From contig JAPEVF010000280.1 of the NCBI GenBank assembly GCA_029747585.1, positions 1-56,013 of the forward strand: a DNA stretch of 56,013 nt. The letters run 5' to 3'. A program made the translations under genes and the position numbers. The first letter of the stretch is position 1. Each line of letters begins with the position of its first letter. The notes under the pieces were generated by a model. That model was not told where the DNA came from, did no database searches, and saw only the letters and a list, made by a program, of their open reading frames with translations. The DNA is from Pleurotus djamor. Its lineage: Eukaryota > Basidiomycota > Agaricomycetes > Agaricales > Pleurotaceae. Positions 1-11,892 of the stretch are shown piece after piece.

Positions 1-2078
1 ATCTAGAGTCCACTGCTTAACCATCGCGAACAAATCATAGATCAAGGTGGTCAAGGCGGGTGTGCTCGCGAACATGAATCGGTCGGGCGCGCTGCGTTTG
101 ATTGTTATGATGCCTCCAAGGATGAGCTGGGACTTGAAGGCACCACCAGTCGGATAACGTCCGGCGTTGGTGTACTGGTGAAAAATGTCGTCAATCCTGG
201 CCTCGAGAACGTGGGGGTCATCGCTTTCAGTGCTTTGGAGGTAATGAAGCCCGTAGAAGAGGATCACCCAGAAGAAGGATTCTATGTCATCGCGCACAGT
301 GTGCAACTTGTGCGGGTGTTGCAGAAGCGCCAATGACATAAATGGCCAGGTCCCCTACATAGTTTTCAGAAGTCGGAATGGCACAGGAAGTTGAGAAATG
401 CTCACCGTTCGCTCTCCAGTGCGAGCATGCTTCAGTTCATTGACCATGATGGCTAGGTCCCAATCGTTCAGCAGACCCTTCTCACCAGGAAGGATCAGGA
501 TGTTGCCCCCGCTGATGTCCCGATGGAGGAGCCCACACTTAGTGTACGCTTGCATGTGTCCTGAGTGGAGGAAGTGGGATGAGATGGGATAAATGAAGCA
601 ACATAAGGGGCACGCACCTTCAAAGGCATAATATATAGCCGACAGCATCTCGCGCGACGACTTGAAAAATTCGAGGGGAGTTCCGACCTCAGCTGTCACC
701 AGCCTCACATGGATGCGCGTCTCGATCTTCTTCACCTTAGCCTTATTCTTCGATACATTCCTCCAGCTCGCCTCAGCATACTCGTGAGATAACGTTGTTT
801 GGTAGTCGCCCGAGATGTCGCCACCACAAACGAGGGTAGGAACGTGCTCAACGCCCTTATCATTCAAGAGTTTCAACGTCTCTACCTCCTTCGCGACATC
901 CTTTCCGCGCCATTGCTCTTTCAAGAAGACAGGTTTTTTGCTCAACCGCGGGCCTTTGGGTCCTGACGTAACCTCCAATGCGGGCCAACCTTTTGTCCCA
1001 CGTCCTAGGGGAGACGCGGGTTCAGCGAGGGCACCCCACACAAGGAAGCTCCTGTATCCGGAGCCGCTGGGGACTTGAACCTTGTAGACGTCTCGGTGCA
1101 CGCCATCGCGGGGAGCCCATTCGGCAAGGTATTTGTGGGCGTGCTTCGTTTCGGCTTTGTTGGCCAATTTGACTGTGGGATCGTAGCCCCGCTGAGCTGA
1201 GGTGAGCTGGCTGTAGCGCCAGAAGAAATCCACCAAGGGTGAACAATCTTGAACATAGTCGAACCTCTGGCTCGCAATGATGCCCGATCGGTCCCAGCGG
1301 ATAAGGCGTGCGTAGGGATGGAAGACGAAGAGCGCGAAGATGTGGGTGCGATGTTGACGCGCGGCTATTTCCACAAGGTAGGATACAAGTTGCCCTCGGT
1401 TGCGCTTACGGTCCTCGGCAGTAGCTTCGAATGGTGCACCATCGTCGTGGAGGGATTTGTCATCGAAAACAAGGACATCTTGGTTTAGACCGAGTTTGAA
1501 TTCACAGGGCGAAGAGGCTTTGTCCATCTGGTTTGGATGACCATCCTTGATAGCACCCTCGGGGTAAAGATTGCTATCGGGTCGAATTTGAGACCCAGGA
1601 CGGGAGTTGGGGTCGTGTGTAGTCGATGTATCGATGAGTTCGAAGCCCGGTGAGAGCTTCTTGCCATTGACAAACTTGCCCTGTGAACGAAGATGAGTTG
1701 GGTAGGATGAAGGAGAAAATGATAGCTCACAAAGGCTTTGTACAGATCTTCCTCTTTTCGAATCTTTATTTTCTTCGAAGCGAAGTACTTGTTGGAAACC
1801 TTAGGTTTCCCCTCGGTTTCCGGCGTGTCGAGGAAACTCGTTAAGAAATCTGGGACCGGACATGGGCCAATCCAGTATCCTTTCGTTTCGTCAGCCATAC
1901 TATCTTGATTCTGAGGCGCAGGTAGTTGACTGGTAGACAAGGACTTGTAGCCGTTGGCTCGATGTGTAGCGGGTGTATGTGTGGGAGGCTCGGGTTTGGC
2001 CTTGCCGATGGGTGTGCTGGTGACCTTGCTTGCTGGAGGCGGTTTGGGCGGTGGAGTCCTTTTAGGGTTGGGGGCCAT
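1..2078 (-). CDS. FunK1-type fungal protein kinase, copy A (3' end cut by window edge)
   Basis: Exons on the minus strand are 2078-1731, 1680-618, 560-406 and 354 to the window edge. The introns are 50, 57 and 51 nt. The protein has a variable N-terminal region, then the FunK1 (PF17667-like) kinase core. Visible motifs are the VFLKEQWRGKDV lysine region, the catalytic loop LLHRDISGGNILI, the DFG-equivalent LLNDWDLA, and a C-lobe segment HKLHTVRDDIESFFWV. The catalytic Lys, Asp and Asn are all present, so an active enzyme is plausible. Its substrate is unknown; FunK1 kinases are an expanded mushroom family. The last 273 nt of the final exon, judged from copy C, lie outside the window. It lies in the left arm of the inverted repeat and differs from copy C at only a few residues. 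The start is chosen because a TATA-like element lies about 55 nt upstream. Confidence 0.85.
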
Positions 2079-2130
2079 GATGTTAGCGGAAGAAGATAGT
2101 GAGAGAAACGGAACCAGCAGCGCCTCACCA

Positions 2131-2140
2131 ATTTATATGA
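2131..2140 (-). promoter_or_regulatory. TATA-like element of FunK1 copy A
   Basis: On the minus strand this reads TCATATAAAT, about 55 nt upstream of the start codon at 2078. The same element precedes copy C at 12701-12710, and a weaker version (AGATAAACT) precedes copy B. It sits within a promoter block of about 300 bp shared by all three kinase genes. Confidence 0.5.
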
Positions 2141-2792
2141 CTAGAGCAATGGCCACTGCGTGGTTATGATCAGGGCAATTAATGTTCTATTGCCTAATTT
2201 GGTACAGGTGGATGGAACAATGGGTTTGAGTTCGAACGGTTTCCCGATCAAGGTATGGAAAAGGCGAAACGCAATGGATGGTGGTGGGCAGAAAGAAAGG
2301 GACGATAGTTGAAACTCCGACCATTGTTCGACGAATAAAGACCCACCGAACCGGTAAGTAAGTTGGAGCGCGCCACACGACACGTGGGCGCGTATNTTCT
2401 AANTGCGGATAGGAGACCTCAATGTTGACTCCGACTNCTATGGATATCGAGCAGTAAAGATCCGTCCACTTGGCACTCGTCGCACAGCAGAGGGTGTCCC
2501 AGCATTCCCTCAGCTAAAATCATGTCCTAGATGGGTCCAAGTCCAAGGTACTCAGAAGTTACATCACTTTCCCTCAGCGACGAGGGCGTCCTTAGCAGCC
2601 TCAGTTCTCCAACTGTGACAATGCTCAANNNNTNNNNGCTCAGTACTCAGTTCGTCATTCCGTTGCTTATAGCGCTACTACCGAAGAGCACCNCAAAGTT
2701 TCACACATACACGCTGAGCAACAAGGATTCATCCGACACATTATTTCGGGTGTCAAAGCAGTCAGTACTCGAGAGCAACATTAGAATAATCA

Positions 2793-4750
2793 TCAGCACA
2801 GTCCGTCCCAACACGGGATCCGAATCTCCCTACACGCTCCCACATTCAAGCCGAGCANATCCTTATTCTCCACCCATTCATCCCGAAAAACGACACCGCA
2901 GCTGTCCAGCCCCAGAAGAGCGGCAACCTCTGCAGAGACACGTCGAAGCTACTAGTGGAGAAAGGAAATAAAATGAGAATTACCAACTGNTATTCGAGGG
3001 GTAGAGAAGAACGTACCTTCGAAGCCGCTGCTTTGGCACCGAGGTAATTTGATTCGATAGCGGTTACGTNGACAGGTAGGTCGGTATCCTCGTCTTCGGT
3101 AGCGTCNACTTCGACAAGAGGCGGGTCCGAAGGGGGTGGAGACANAGGATACTGAATATCNGGAACAACNACGCCAGAGAAGTCNCGNATTTTCGANGAT
3201 TCNTCCGAAACATCGATGTCCATATTGCCGGAAGTCGCCTTNGCCNCAGACGCCGATCCAGCATTCAANGGCGTCGGCAAGAAAGTCACCACTCTGCGCG
3301 ATGGCTTAGCCGTGCTGGTACTNCNNGCANNNCCGNNATCANTCGCACAGCTAAGTGGNACAGCAGGNCGNAANTTTCCAGGCAAGCGAAACTTTGCGGT
3401 NGTCGTTGGCTTTGCTTTAGTTGCGCGGGTAGGAGGNATGGTCGACCAAGAGTCTTCGTCGTCGATGTGACGGAGGAANGAATATGGGTTAGATGTTGAA
3501 GAAGCTCGGGTATTAGACTGGACNAGTCGACTGGTATCGGGCGGAGACGAGGATGGTAAGAACTTCCGTTTCGGTGGTCGTGACAATGGTCTAGCTCGAT
3601 CTTGAGGAGACATATGGAGTTCAGCGNGANGGNAGGGCATCGAAAGATGTGGTTCAGCATGTACAAGCGCATCCCTCGCTGGAGNAGGANGTACAGCACG
3701 AGTTGGTTCANGGTGCATTTCTCGAACNAAGAAAGCAGGAGCNGGAGGAGCAAAAGCAGGAGGAGCAGGGGCAGAAACAGGAGAGGATCTCGGCGAGATG
3801 TAGCATGTTCGAGGACGTTTTGGCAAAGGACGAGAGCCAGAAGAAGCTAAAGCATGAGGAGACGGTCGGAAACTCTGAGAANCAAANGGNGTTCTTGGTA
3901 GCAANGGAGAAGAAAAAGCAGCACGACGAAAAGNNNAATTTGAAGGAGTCGAAGGGGAGGGCGATGGCCAACGAGCAGAAATTTGAGGAGGTAGTGCCTT
4001 GGGTGGGACATCCAAAGTAAGGCCCAAGTCGTAGGGATGCGCTGAACCTGNAACTTGGGGTATATGCNTCGGAAGACACTTGGACCGAGTCGAGGTAGTG
4101 GCAAGAGCTGGTCCATAGTTTGCAGGATGGGTCTGGCCAAGCCCTTCGTCCGGTATTCCAGTGGTCGTTTCGCACACTTCAAGCGAGGTATCGAAACGTG
4201 GGCTTGGGACGTTTTCAGGCTGAGGAGCCCTAGCAGTAGACGTCGGCTGGTCTTGNTGTTGCTCCAGCTGGGCCTCTGAGAGCTGTACTGGTTTATGGGT
4301 TTTATTCGACGGTCGCTGAGGAGCTGGATAATTCTTTCCGGGTGCAATGCCAGACTTTGGGTTCGAGCTCAGACTAGCTTTCGATGCAATTTGGGGGCGT
4401 CCCTTTCCTCGAAATGTCGCGCCTTGACCAGTAGCTTTGGTCGAGATTCCAGTCTTAGGTCCAGCACGAACTTGAAGTTTCTCCAGAGGTTTGAAACCAG
4501 GTTTCTTGCGCGNTTCTTGTTGTTGCCGTTGCTGTCCAGGCCTCGAAGCAGCGTTTACTTTGGCTATCGTCCANGGGTTAGGTTTGTAGACGACCGAATC
4601 TTCCCGGGTCGAGATATCCAGGTCCTTCAAGAGCTCTGTCTCGTTAGGTTGCGGTAGTTTGGCTTGGGCATCGTCCTCCTCGTCTTCGGACGAATCATCG
4701 GCGTCGGCAAAGCGGTTCGCTCGGAGACTAAAACCCCAGTCGGTGGACAT
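2793..4750 (-). CDS. Proline/serine-rich protein of unknown function
   Basis: Exon 1 is 4750-3017 (578 codons). The exon 2 I infer is 2948-2793, after a 68-nt intron with donor GTACGT and acceptor TAG, giving about 630 residues. I do not recognise the family. The N-terminus has an acidic stretch (DDSSEDEEDD), followed by long low-complexity Pro/Ser/Lys/Gln-rich sequence with no visible enzyme motif. The predicted C-terminal exon is compact and ordered-looking (LLGLDSCGVVFRDEWVENK). Many ambiguous bases make parts of the middle unreadable. The last exon lies inside the left inverted-repeat arm, and a broken copy sits at 11893-12009. Simply reading through the intron would add an unlikely tail, so the spliced model is preferred. 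The codon range is trusted more than the exact 3' end. Confidence 0.5.
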
Positions 4751-5935
4751 ATGTAGTCAATTGGAACGGAGCAAGCACCGTACGACACAGTTTGAGTAGA
4801 CACTGAGNGGNAGAGCCAGCCTGTCTTGGATCACGGGATCGAAATGACAGGCGTATGCTCAGCCGCTGCACTATGGAATGNNTNANTNNTNNNCCAGCTG
4901 GTCCGAGCGCAGATCGCAGCTTGAACCCGAACCACCACCATCCCTCTCCCTCTTTCCCGAGTCGCTATCGCCCTCAACGACGTCGCCATTTGCGTTTCAC
5001 GGATCGTTGTTCCCCAGAAAGTCCTTGTAAAGCGCTTCAACTATCGAAACGCGTGAGCTTCGAAGTGGATTTCAAGAATCAATATCGCGATAAGCTTCAT
5101 TAGTCCTGGGTGCGTCCTTGGAGTTTCCGTGTAGGTTACGGACTCGGGAATATNNTTTTAGGTTCTTCNACGNCTCNTTCATGAGANGTNTNCTTTNCGT
5201 GGGNTTTTGCAGCGCATATACTCGCCTCCGGCATATGTGAAGTGGGAACGGACAGANGAAAGCATCCNNACTTANNNCACCCCTGAAACAGNTCGAATAN
5301 NNCGNNGGNCNNNNAGAGCTTGGCATNCCCNGCATCGTTCAGCCTNGGTNGAGCCCGTCGTTTNCCCCAANTCGAGTCTGNGTCTCTNTNCGACGCCGTA
5401 AATGTGAGTTCGTCTCGCTGAAGCCTCGGAATCAGTNCNAATNGAAATGACCCACAGTTGGGCCGGTATTTGCTTGTGTTAGGATCGGGAAAGTCATCCT
5501 CATTTGTCACCACGTCGTCAGCGACTTATGTTTCAGAACTCCTCTCTGCTCTGCAATCCATGCAAATTCCTTCTACCTTATCATCGCCCGTAATTTCCAC
5601 GACACCAGTCCTCGTCAAAACGACTCTTTTCACCAAGGTTCAAGCTGATCTGGCTGGCTGGCCAAAGCACCCACTTGCACAGCTTCAGCGCAACTTCAGA
5701 TCCACCTCTGAAACCACCCAAACGCTGGCCTCTTCTCTAACCTCCACCATCTGATTCCNATTCCCAATGTCCCTCCAGGTGAATACGTCGAATGGGAGTG
5801 GTCCGGCGTATCAGCGCAACTCACCCAGGCGACCCCCTCCATCTCCTCTACCTATCCCCACACAGGCGTTTCCCTCGCCACTTTCATCTGCTGTACTCCC
5901 CTCAGAAACACCTGTTCCCCACACCCCCACACATG
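4751..5935. other. N-rich region with no resolvable gene
   Basis: This 1.2 kb holds the upstream region of the gene at 4750 and of the NT-C2 gene. Runs of N at 4881-4893 and at about 5150-5450 break every frame. An open frame at 5458-5754 on the plus strand (98 codons) could be the end of a gene whose earlier exons fall in the N-rich part, but I cannot join it to anything. The stretch 5820-5935 is CT-rich, as basidiomycete promoters often are just before a start codon. Confidence 0.4.
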
Positions 5936-7715
5936 GCCTCCTCGCGCAGCTNGGTCACCTCCTTCCTCCCCGTCACACCCTCTTCCACGTACGACTCCAC
6001 ATCCATGAAATCGCAAGCGTTCCTCTGATAACGGGCGAATTTGGCGTGAAATGGCGGTTCAAAAACGTTCACCATGTTCCAGGCTCTAGGCCTGGGTTCT
6101 TGGGTATGGTGAAGAAGAGGAATCGGTCACGTCCGAGGACTCCGTCTCGGAAAAGCCATGATGATGACAATGAAGAGCCGGGACAGGCGACGGCTAGACC
6201 GGTTGTCGCAGAAAGCTTGGAGAGTAGTAGGAGTGAGCCCGACAGTCCTCAAGCCGGTTCCTCCGAGGATACGCCTTCAATACCGTCGGTAGTCGTGTCG
6301 AGACATGGGAGCGGGATCAGTCAACCTAGCACACCGATCTCGGCTTTGCCGCCGTCACTCTCACCATCGATGTCCTCTTCTCGCATACCGACATTATCCG
6401 AGCTCTCCTCCCACCTCTATCATCAACCCGAAGAACAATCCACGCTCTCCCTTTCCGCTACAACCCCCGTCGATGGCTACTCGGCTTCGCGCGGGATGAC
6501 ATCGTACGGTCATCTCAAGGAACACAGAGTCAAGTGGGAACACAAGGTGGATGTCGTGGTCAAGATGGATGTGGAAAGAGACACGATGGAGTTGCTTCCG
6601 AACGAGCTTAAATTGGAGGTCATGCAGGTGAGAAACCCATGACTATCATTTGATTCGAAGCGGTTTCCTGACTGATCTCCGTCACCCTACTACAGCGTGT
6701 GATACCCAATGATCCTTCGTCTCCTCAAAATCCCCGATTAGGCGTGCTCTACCTCAACCTCGCACAATACGCCTCTGTTCCCTCTGTCACCCGTCGATAT
6801 CTCCTCCAAAAATCAAAAACGAATGCTACCCTCAAACTCACCGTCCAACTAGAGTGTGTAGGCGGGGAGAAAGGGTACATCGCGCCTCCGCTACCGAAGG
6901 GCGAGATTTTGGGTGGGGTCAAGGGTGTCCTGGATAGTGACGTCCTACGACTGCGCCCACGCATTGCCGGCCTGGAAAGGGGGATGGCGGCGGCTATGGG
7001 AGGGAGCATGGGGATGTTCTCACCAGACATTGTGTCGATTTACGGTCCTGGTGTACGGCGGACGGACTCTACTGGTGTGGAGAAAGTCCAGATATTGGAT
7101 AAGGAGTATACGCTGGACTCGCTAGGTCTTTCGTATGGGCCCAAGATAACGGAGAACCTCATCGACGCGATATTCAATCCTCTACCGACTACGGATAAAG
7201 ATAAGGAGGGGCCGTTCACGTATTACGTCGATCCAAACTCGATGTCGACGTCTACAGAGGACGAAACAGTTTCACCGTCACCTTCATCACCATCTAGTGA
7301 ATCTAACAGTAATGACCGGATATCCCGAACAAGTCACCCAGCACATGGCGACAGCGTTTCGGTTTATTCCACCGAAAGCAGCGCGAGTGAATCTCATCGT
7401 TCGCACCGTTCACATCAATCCACCACATCCACCCACTCGAGTTTAGGGATTGGGCTGGGAGTGGGGTTGCCCAGTGTTGGTGGGATGAGCGTCAGCGAAC
7501 AGAGGCGAGGGTCGGGAGAGAGTTATAATTCGAGCGATGGTGGTGTCGCGGAGCCGGTTGGACGTATGAAGGGGTGGTGGAGGAAACTTGGTCATGGTCA
7601 TACGCATGAACACCAAGTTCCTGGTGTTGAAGCCTCGTCGATTGATAGGCAAGACACCATCATGCCCACTATCGTGCCGAGTCCATCGATGCCTGCCATC
7701 AGCATTACGACGTGA
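5936..7715 (+). CDS. NT-C2 (EEIG1/EHBP1 N-terminal) domain protein
   Basis: Exon 1 ends at 6627, the intron is 6628-6695 (68 nt), and exon 2 runs from 6696 to the TGA at 7713-7715. The NT-C2 domain is split by the intron. Its first strands are visible as TLFHVRLHIHEIASVPL and GEFGVKWRFKNVHHVPG, later strands as EHRVKWEHKVDVVV, and exon 2 begins RVIPNDPSSP and continues LGVLYLNLAQYASVPSV. In animals and fungi this C2-like domain binds membranes or partner proteins; the role here is inferred only at that level. The tail is Ser/Thr-rich and disordered. The best start is the ATG at 5936, just after a CT-rich leader, but it is one base out of frame with the domain. The ambiguous base at 5952 probably hides a missing base. 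The only in-frame ATG upstream is at 5767, which would add a low-complexity N-terminus. Confidence 0.75.
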
Positions 7716-8182
7716 ATCCGTAGTTCCCGTTCCGTCCCATCCTCAGCGACACCTTACTCGCCTTTACATACACACGTACGCTAACTCACCACGAACTAAT
7801 TACACTTTGGTTAGATTTATTTATTTTAGGGCATTGGAATGTTATTCATCCATCTATTACTGAGGTTCATGGGTACAATGAACATCGCAGGATAGTGATA
7901 TGAGCGCGAGAATTACGGCGCGAACAAGGAATTATGCTCGCGGTTGGCGTGTCGCCTCCTTGCTCTGCAGGTACGCGATCGTCGTAAGTGCACTGAGAGT
8001 CATTCAATTGATCATTAGAAAGGGCCAACAAGACACAAACGACGGAACGTACTCGGAATTTGTTACCACCCGCTGTGCTTCCAACCTCACGCGTCTCGCA
8101 TCCTCAAGAGTGGGGCGTCGACCAAGTAGGAACTCTTCATGCTCACGCAGGGCGTTCTCAGTTGCATGAGATAGCTGAGTTT

Positions 8183-9021
8183 TCAGTCGTTCGGCGGTGG
8201 TAATGTGTTTTGAGGAATGCTTTCNGCTTTTGCTTCTTGGGNAGAAGTTTCAAGGGGGGCGGCGGTAGTTGAGGGTGAAGGAGTGGTGGTGGCAGTCGCC
8301 ATGTCTAGATATTGTTCTGGCAGACTCTCCAATATGAGTCTTTCGGTGGGTTCTTCGCCAGCTAGTGCTGTTTCAAGCGTCACCGAATCGAGAGACTCAG
8401 TCTTCTCCAGTTCTAAGGCAGGGAGCTCGGACTCGGATGCCTCAACGGATTCCGCGGTGGTTTGGCTTTCCGCCGGGGGCTGACTGGTACTTGATGTAGA
8501 GGGAGAAGCAGCCTCGACTGTTTGACCCCCTTCAAGCCGTTTCTCCGCTAGTCTTTGCTGAACGAGGAGGCGCACGCGCATACCCTCCCAAGCAAGAAGG
8601 TCCGCACGGGTATTCAGGACATAATTATCCAACCCGCCATACTGAGTCCCCATTTCAAAACGTTAGAGCCAGAAACATCGAGAAAAATCAAGAGACACAC
8701 CTTCTTGATCGTCTTCAACGCCCTCGTCGTCATCTTCAACCTCACTTCCTGTCCCAGAGTCTCCGAAAAGAGGTACTTTTGCTGGACGTTAGGAAGCCAT
8801 GTCCGACGGGTTTTGTGTTTGGAGAAGGGAACGTTGTTTCCGTATTGTTTCGATTTCCCTTGGAAGAGACCGAACTGAGCGCGTTTGAAGGGACCCGAGA
8901 GGGCGTCGAGGACGGGCGAGGAAGGGAACATGAAGGGCGCTTGACATTTGCTGAAAATGGAATAAGGCAAGCGCTCGTAGCCCCTCGCAACCCTGTTACT
9001 GAGTACACGCCCACGTGCCAT
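8183..9021 (-). CDS. MRPL24: Mitochondrial large-subunit ribosomal protein bL28m
   Basis: Exon 1 is 9021-8701 and exon 2 is 8641-8183, with a 59-nt intron; phases close to give 259 residues. The bL28 core is clear: KRAQFGLFQGKSKQYGNNVP, then SKHKTRRTWLPNVQ, then LKMTTRALKTIKK, then YGGLDNYVLNT across the splice. This is the zinc-less L28 fold with its typical KTRRTW(L)PN motif. It would act in the mitochondrial 54S ribosomal subunit. The N-terminal 50 residues before the core are basic and would serve as an import signal. The C-terminal 100 residues are an acidic Ser/Thr-rich extension beyond the bacterial length. The gene is convergent with the NT-C2 gene and divergent from FunK1 copy B. Confidence 0.9.
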
Positions 9022-9342
9022 GTGGCAAGTACTTCCTTACCGCCGGGTTCCAAACAGGTTCGGTGTTGGTGTCTTCAAGCTTCAGCTTCAACGTTTCAAC
9101 CGTCGTCCCTTTCCTTCTGTCCACCACTCATTCTTCGCGTTTTCCGTTTTCATACCTTCATCGGGAAACCCTTTGAGCTCAAACCCATCGGCCCATTCAC
9201 CTGGACCAAATCAGGCAATAGAAAACTAATTACTCTAGTCTCAACCACGCAGTGGTTATTTGTGGCATTGCACTCGTCAGATAAACTGGTGAGGCGCTTT
9301 CTGGCCGTGCTTCCCTTAATACCTTCTTCCGCTGACTTCATC
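9001..9342 (+). promoter_or_regulatory. Shared FunK1 promoter block, divergent between bL28m and FunK1 copy B
   Basis: From about 9001 the sequence aligns with the upstream regions of FunK1 copies A and C. Shared blocks include CGCCCACGTG at 9009-9018 (an E-box-type CACGTG), the GGTTCGGTGT block, ACCACGCAGTGG, and TGGTGAGGCGC just before the start. The bL28m start codon (9019-9021 on the minus strand) lies inside this homologous block, so the two genes share a compact divergent promoter. A weak TATA-like AGATAAACT is at 9280-9288. Confidence 0.5.
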
Positions 9343-11259
9343 ATGGCCTCTAACTCTAGGAGGACACTCGCCGTCACTGACGAGCTCATCAGCACACCTG
9401 AAGCCCAGCCTCAGGTCAACGCCGAAGCTACGAAGCGCACACCCATCGTGGTCAGAGCCAACGGGATCATAGCTTTCTCTACCAATCAACTAACCGCATC
9501 ATCTAATCAGATAATCATGTCCGACGAAACAAAGGTCTACATTGGACTGTGTCCCGTCTGGGAGTTCAGGGACTCTTGCATCCTTGTTGCGGACAGCCAC
9601 TCAGACCGCAATGAAGCTGTGCCCTTTGAGGCCACCGTTGAAAAGCGACTGAAGACTCGAAGCCAACTTGTGACGTACCTCGCAGAGATGGCCGCTCGTC
9701 AACACCGCAGGCACATCTTCATGGTGTTCGTAATACGTTCTTACGCTCGCCTCGTCCACTGGGACCGTGCAGGAATCGTAGTCAGCGACAAGTTCAAATA
9801 CGTCGAGGACTGCTCCGAATTGTCCGACTTCTTCCGCTATAGTCAACTCACCAAGGGTGTTGAAAGCTACGATGGAACTGCGAAGTTGGCGAGCAAGGAG
9901 GAAGCAAAACACGCGCACACGTATCTTTCCGAGTGTGCACCCGTCAAAATGGAACGCGAGGTCTACAAGATCCAGGTTCCATTCAAGTCTCCTGATGGCA
10001 ACACCACAATGCGGAGCTTCTTTGTCGGGGCTCCTCTCGATGAAGCATCTTCGCCTCTGGGTCGCAGTGGAACGAAGGGATGGCCGGCGCTGGAGGTCAA
10101 GGAGGGTAAACCCATCGACACAGTCCCCGTTTTCTTGAAGGAGCAGTGGCGCGGAAAAGACGTGACGGAGGGGATGGAGACGTCGGGGTTGTTAAACGAC
10201 AAAAATGAACACGTTCCAACTCTTGTTTGTGGCCGCGATTCAGCAGACGAACTCCAGAAGATGGTTCCCCACGAATGCGCCGACAAATCTTGGGGGACCA
10301 TTTGCGATGACTCAAAGTTGGTGAAGAAGATCGAGACGCGGATCCATTTGAGGTTGGTCACAAAAGAAACTGGCAGACCTCTCAAAACCTTTGCATCCTC
10401 GCGCGAGATGATGAAAGTCATATACGATGCTTTCAAAGGTATTCCCCCAGCTCACTCACGGCCCCACTCGATACTGATCTCATGTCAGGTCACCAGCAGG
10501 CTTACAATTTACGCAACCACCTCCACCTGGACGTTAGTGTGGGGAACGCCCTGTTCCTCAATAACGGAGATGGCTTGCTGAATGACTGGGACCTTGCCAT
10601 TCGACACGACGAGTCAGGATCACCTTGCAACGGCGGGCGGGCTGTGAGCTCTGAAACTCTCCCTCATTTAAAGGTCTTTGTGCTGACTATGTCTATAGGG
10701 TACTTGGACATTCATGTCCGGCGACCTTTCTTCTAGACCACACAAGCTGCATACGGTGCGGGACGACCTCGAATCCTTCTTCTGGGTTGTCCTCTTCTAC
10801 GGTCTCCATTATGTCCCACATACCCTTAGCGGTCAGAAAAAGCTCGACGATATAATTTACCACATCTTTCACCATTACTTCATCGACGATGGCGTGGTTT
10901 GCGGTGCGGGCGGTAAAGAAGGACTGCTAAATAACACCGTTCTTGAATTCACTCCTCGGAATCCTTATACGCCGGAACCCTTCGAGTTTGTCCACTCTCT
11001 ACCCCTGACGAACTACATCTACGACGCGCGAGCCCTTTTTTTCCAATGGCAAGCTGAGACGACACGCGCTAGAACTTCAAGATCCCTCCCAAGCGTGCAC
11101 CGCACGGCACTGTGGTACGCTGACCCCCTTTCCAAAACGCACGACGACGTCAAGCACCTCTTTGAGGAAGCGTTATCTGAGAAAAGCGTTTGGCCGATGC
11201 ATGATCAGGCCGTACTCCAACTTGCCACACCGAAGCCAGTTCTAAATACTACCCAATAA
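9343..11259 (+). CDS. FunK1-type protein kinase, copy B (diverged, shorter)
   Basis: Exons are 9343-10438, 10489-10643 and 10699-11259, and phases close to give 603 residues. The two introns sit at the same positions and phases as introns 2 and 3 of copies A and C. Shared motifs are VFLKEQWRGKDVTEGMETSG, DGLLNDWDLAIRHDES and HKLHTVRDDLESFFWVVLFY. It lacks the intron 1 region and about 120 N-terminal residues present in the other copies. The catalytic loop reads LHLDVSVGNALFL, so HRD has become HLD; the catalytic Asp and the following Asn remain. It may be active with altered regulation, or a pseudokinase. A much longer open frame from 8779 is rejected because its first 190 codons overlap bL28m exon 1 antisense and the shared promoter. 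Confidence 0.85.
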
Positions 11260-11869
11260 GCGCAAAGCGGCCGTAAAAGCTCAAGGAAAGCGCGAATTGA
11301 TGGATATTCCTCTTCGTAAATGTACCCCCTTCGTGTCTCATTTCATTTTTATCGTTCTTATGACGTCTGTCACTTGTCATATGTATTTGCCTCTCTCGAG
11401 TCTCTATTATATCGTTTTGTCCTTAATGACTAGTGAAGCCCCATTGAAGACCTGTTGAGACGTTACCACTGCCACACCGGACATTGTCCACACAGCCAGC
11501 CCAACGAGATGTCAACACATTTTCAGGCAGTGGATCAAATCCTCGTTGTCACCCCTAAGGGCCTGGTAAGCCAGAAGGATAGGGTTGGGGCTGGGTCGGG
11601 GTAGGAACGTTACTTAACTTGGATAGAATTTCTTCGCGTGGCTGGGTTTTCTTGACCATTGGTCATATCGCCCACACTCACACTTATTCATAGCCATTTA
11701 CTTAAGGCTACTACAGCGTAATGTGACTGAATGGTGGAATTGACCATGCAGAGGTGGATTCAAGCTTTCGGCGAACCCTGGCTCTGCGCTTTCCACTTTG
11801 GTGATCAGACGGCCCCTGAGTCTCTTCCTCCACACCGACCCTTGAGACAAAAGCTAATGATCCTCATTT
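11260..11869. other. Intergenic, nothing recognised
   Basis: This is downstream sequence of FunK1 copy B up to the right inverted-repeat arm. I see no convincing open frame, RNA gene or repeat. Confidence 0.5.
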
Positions 11870-11892
11870 CTCTTTCCTTTCTTCACTAGTAG

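Larger units (their letters stand above)
1..2965. repeat. Left arm of large inverted repeat
   Basis: Read in reverse complement, this stretch matches about 11870-14837. Position 1 pairs with 14837, so the arm continues left of the window. The kinase exons and the 50-nt and 57-nt introns are identical or nearly so, while the distal part (about 2400-2960) differs by many substitutions and small indels. The inner boundary falls in the last intron of the neighbouring gene, near a shared tttcctttct-ccactagtag stretch. Confidence 0.85.

Noticed and set aside
5458..5754. 98-codon plus-strand open frame as a separate gene
   Set aside because: Plausible composition, but upstream exons would lie in N-rich sequence and no family is recognised; mentioned only in the region note.
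8779..9342. Upstream extension of the long open frame that continues into FunK1 copy B
   Set aside because: It runs antisense through bL28m exon 1 and the shared promoter block; kinase homology starts at the ATG at 9343.
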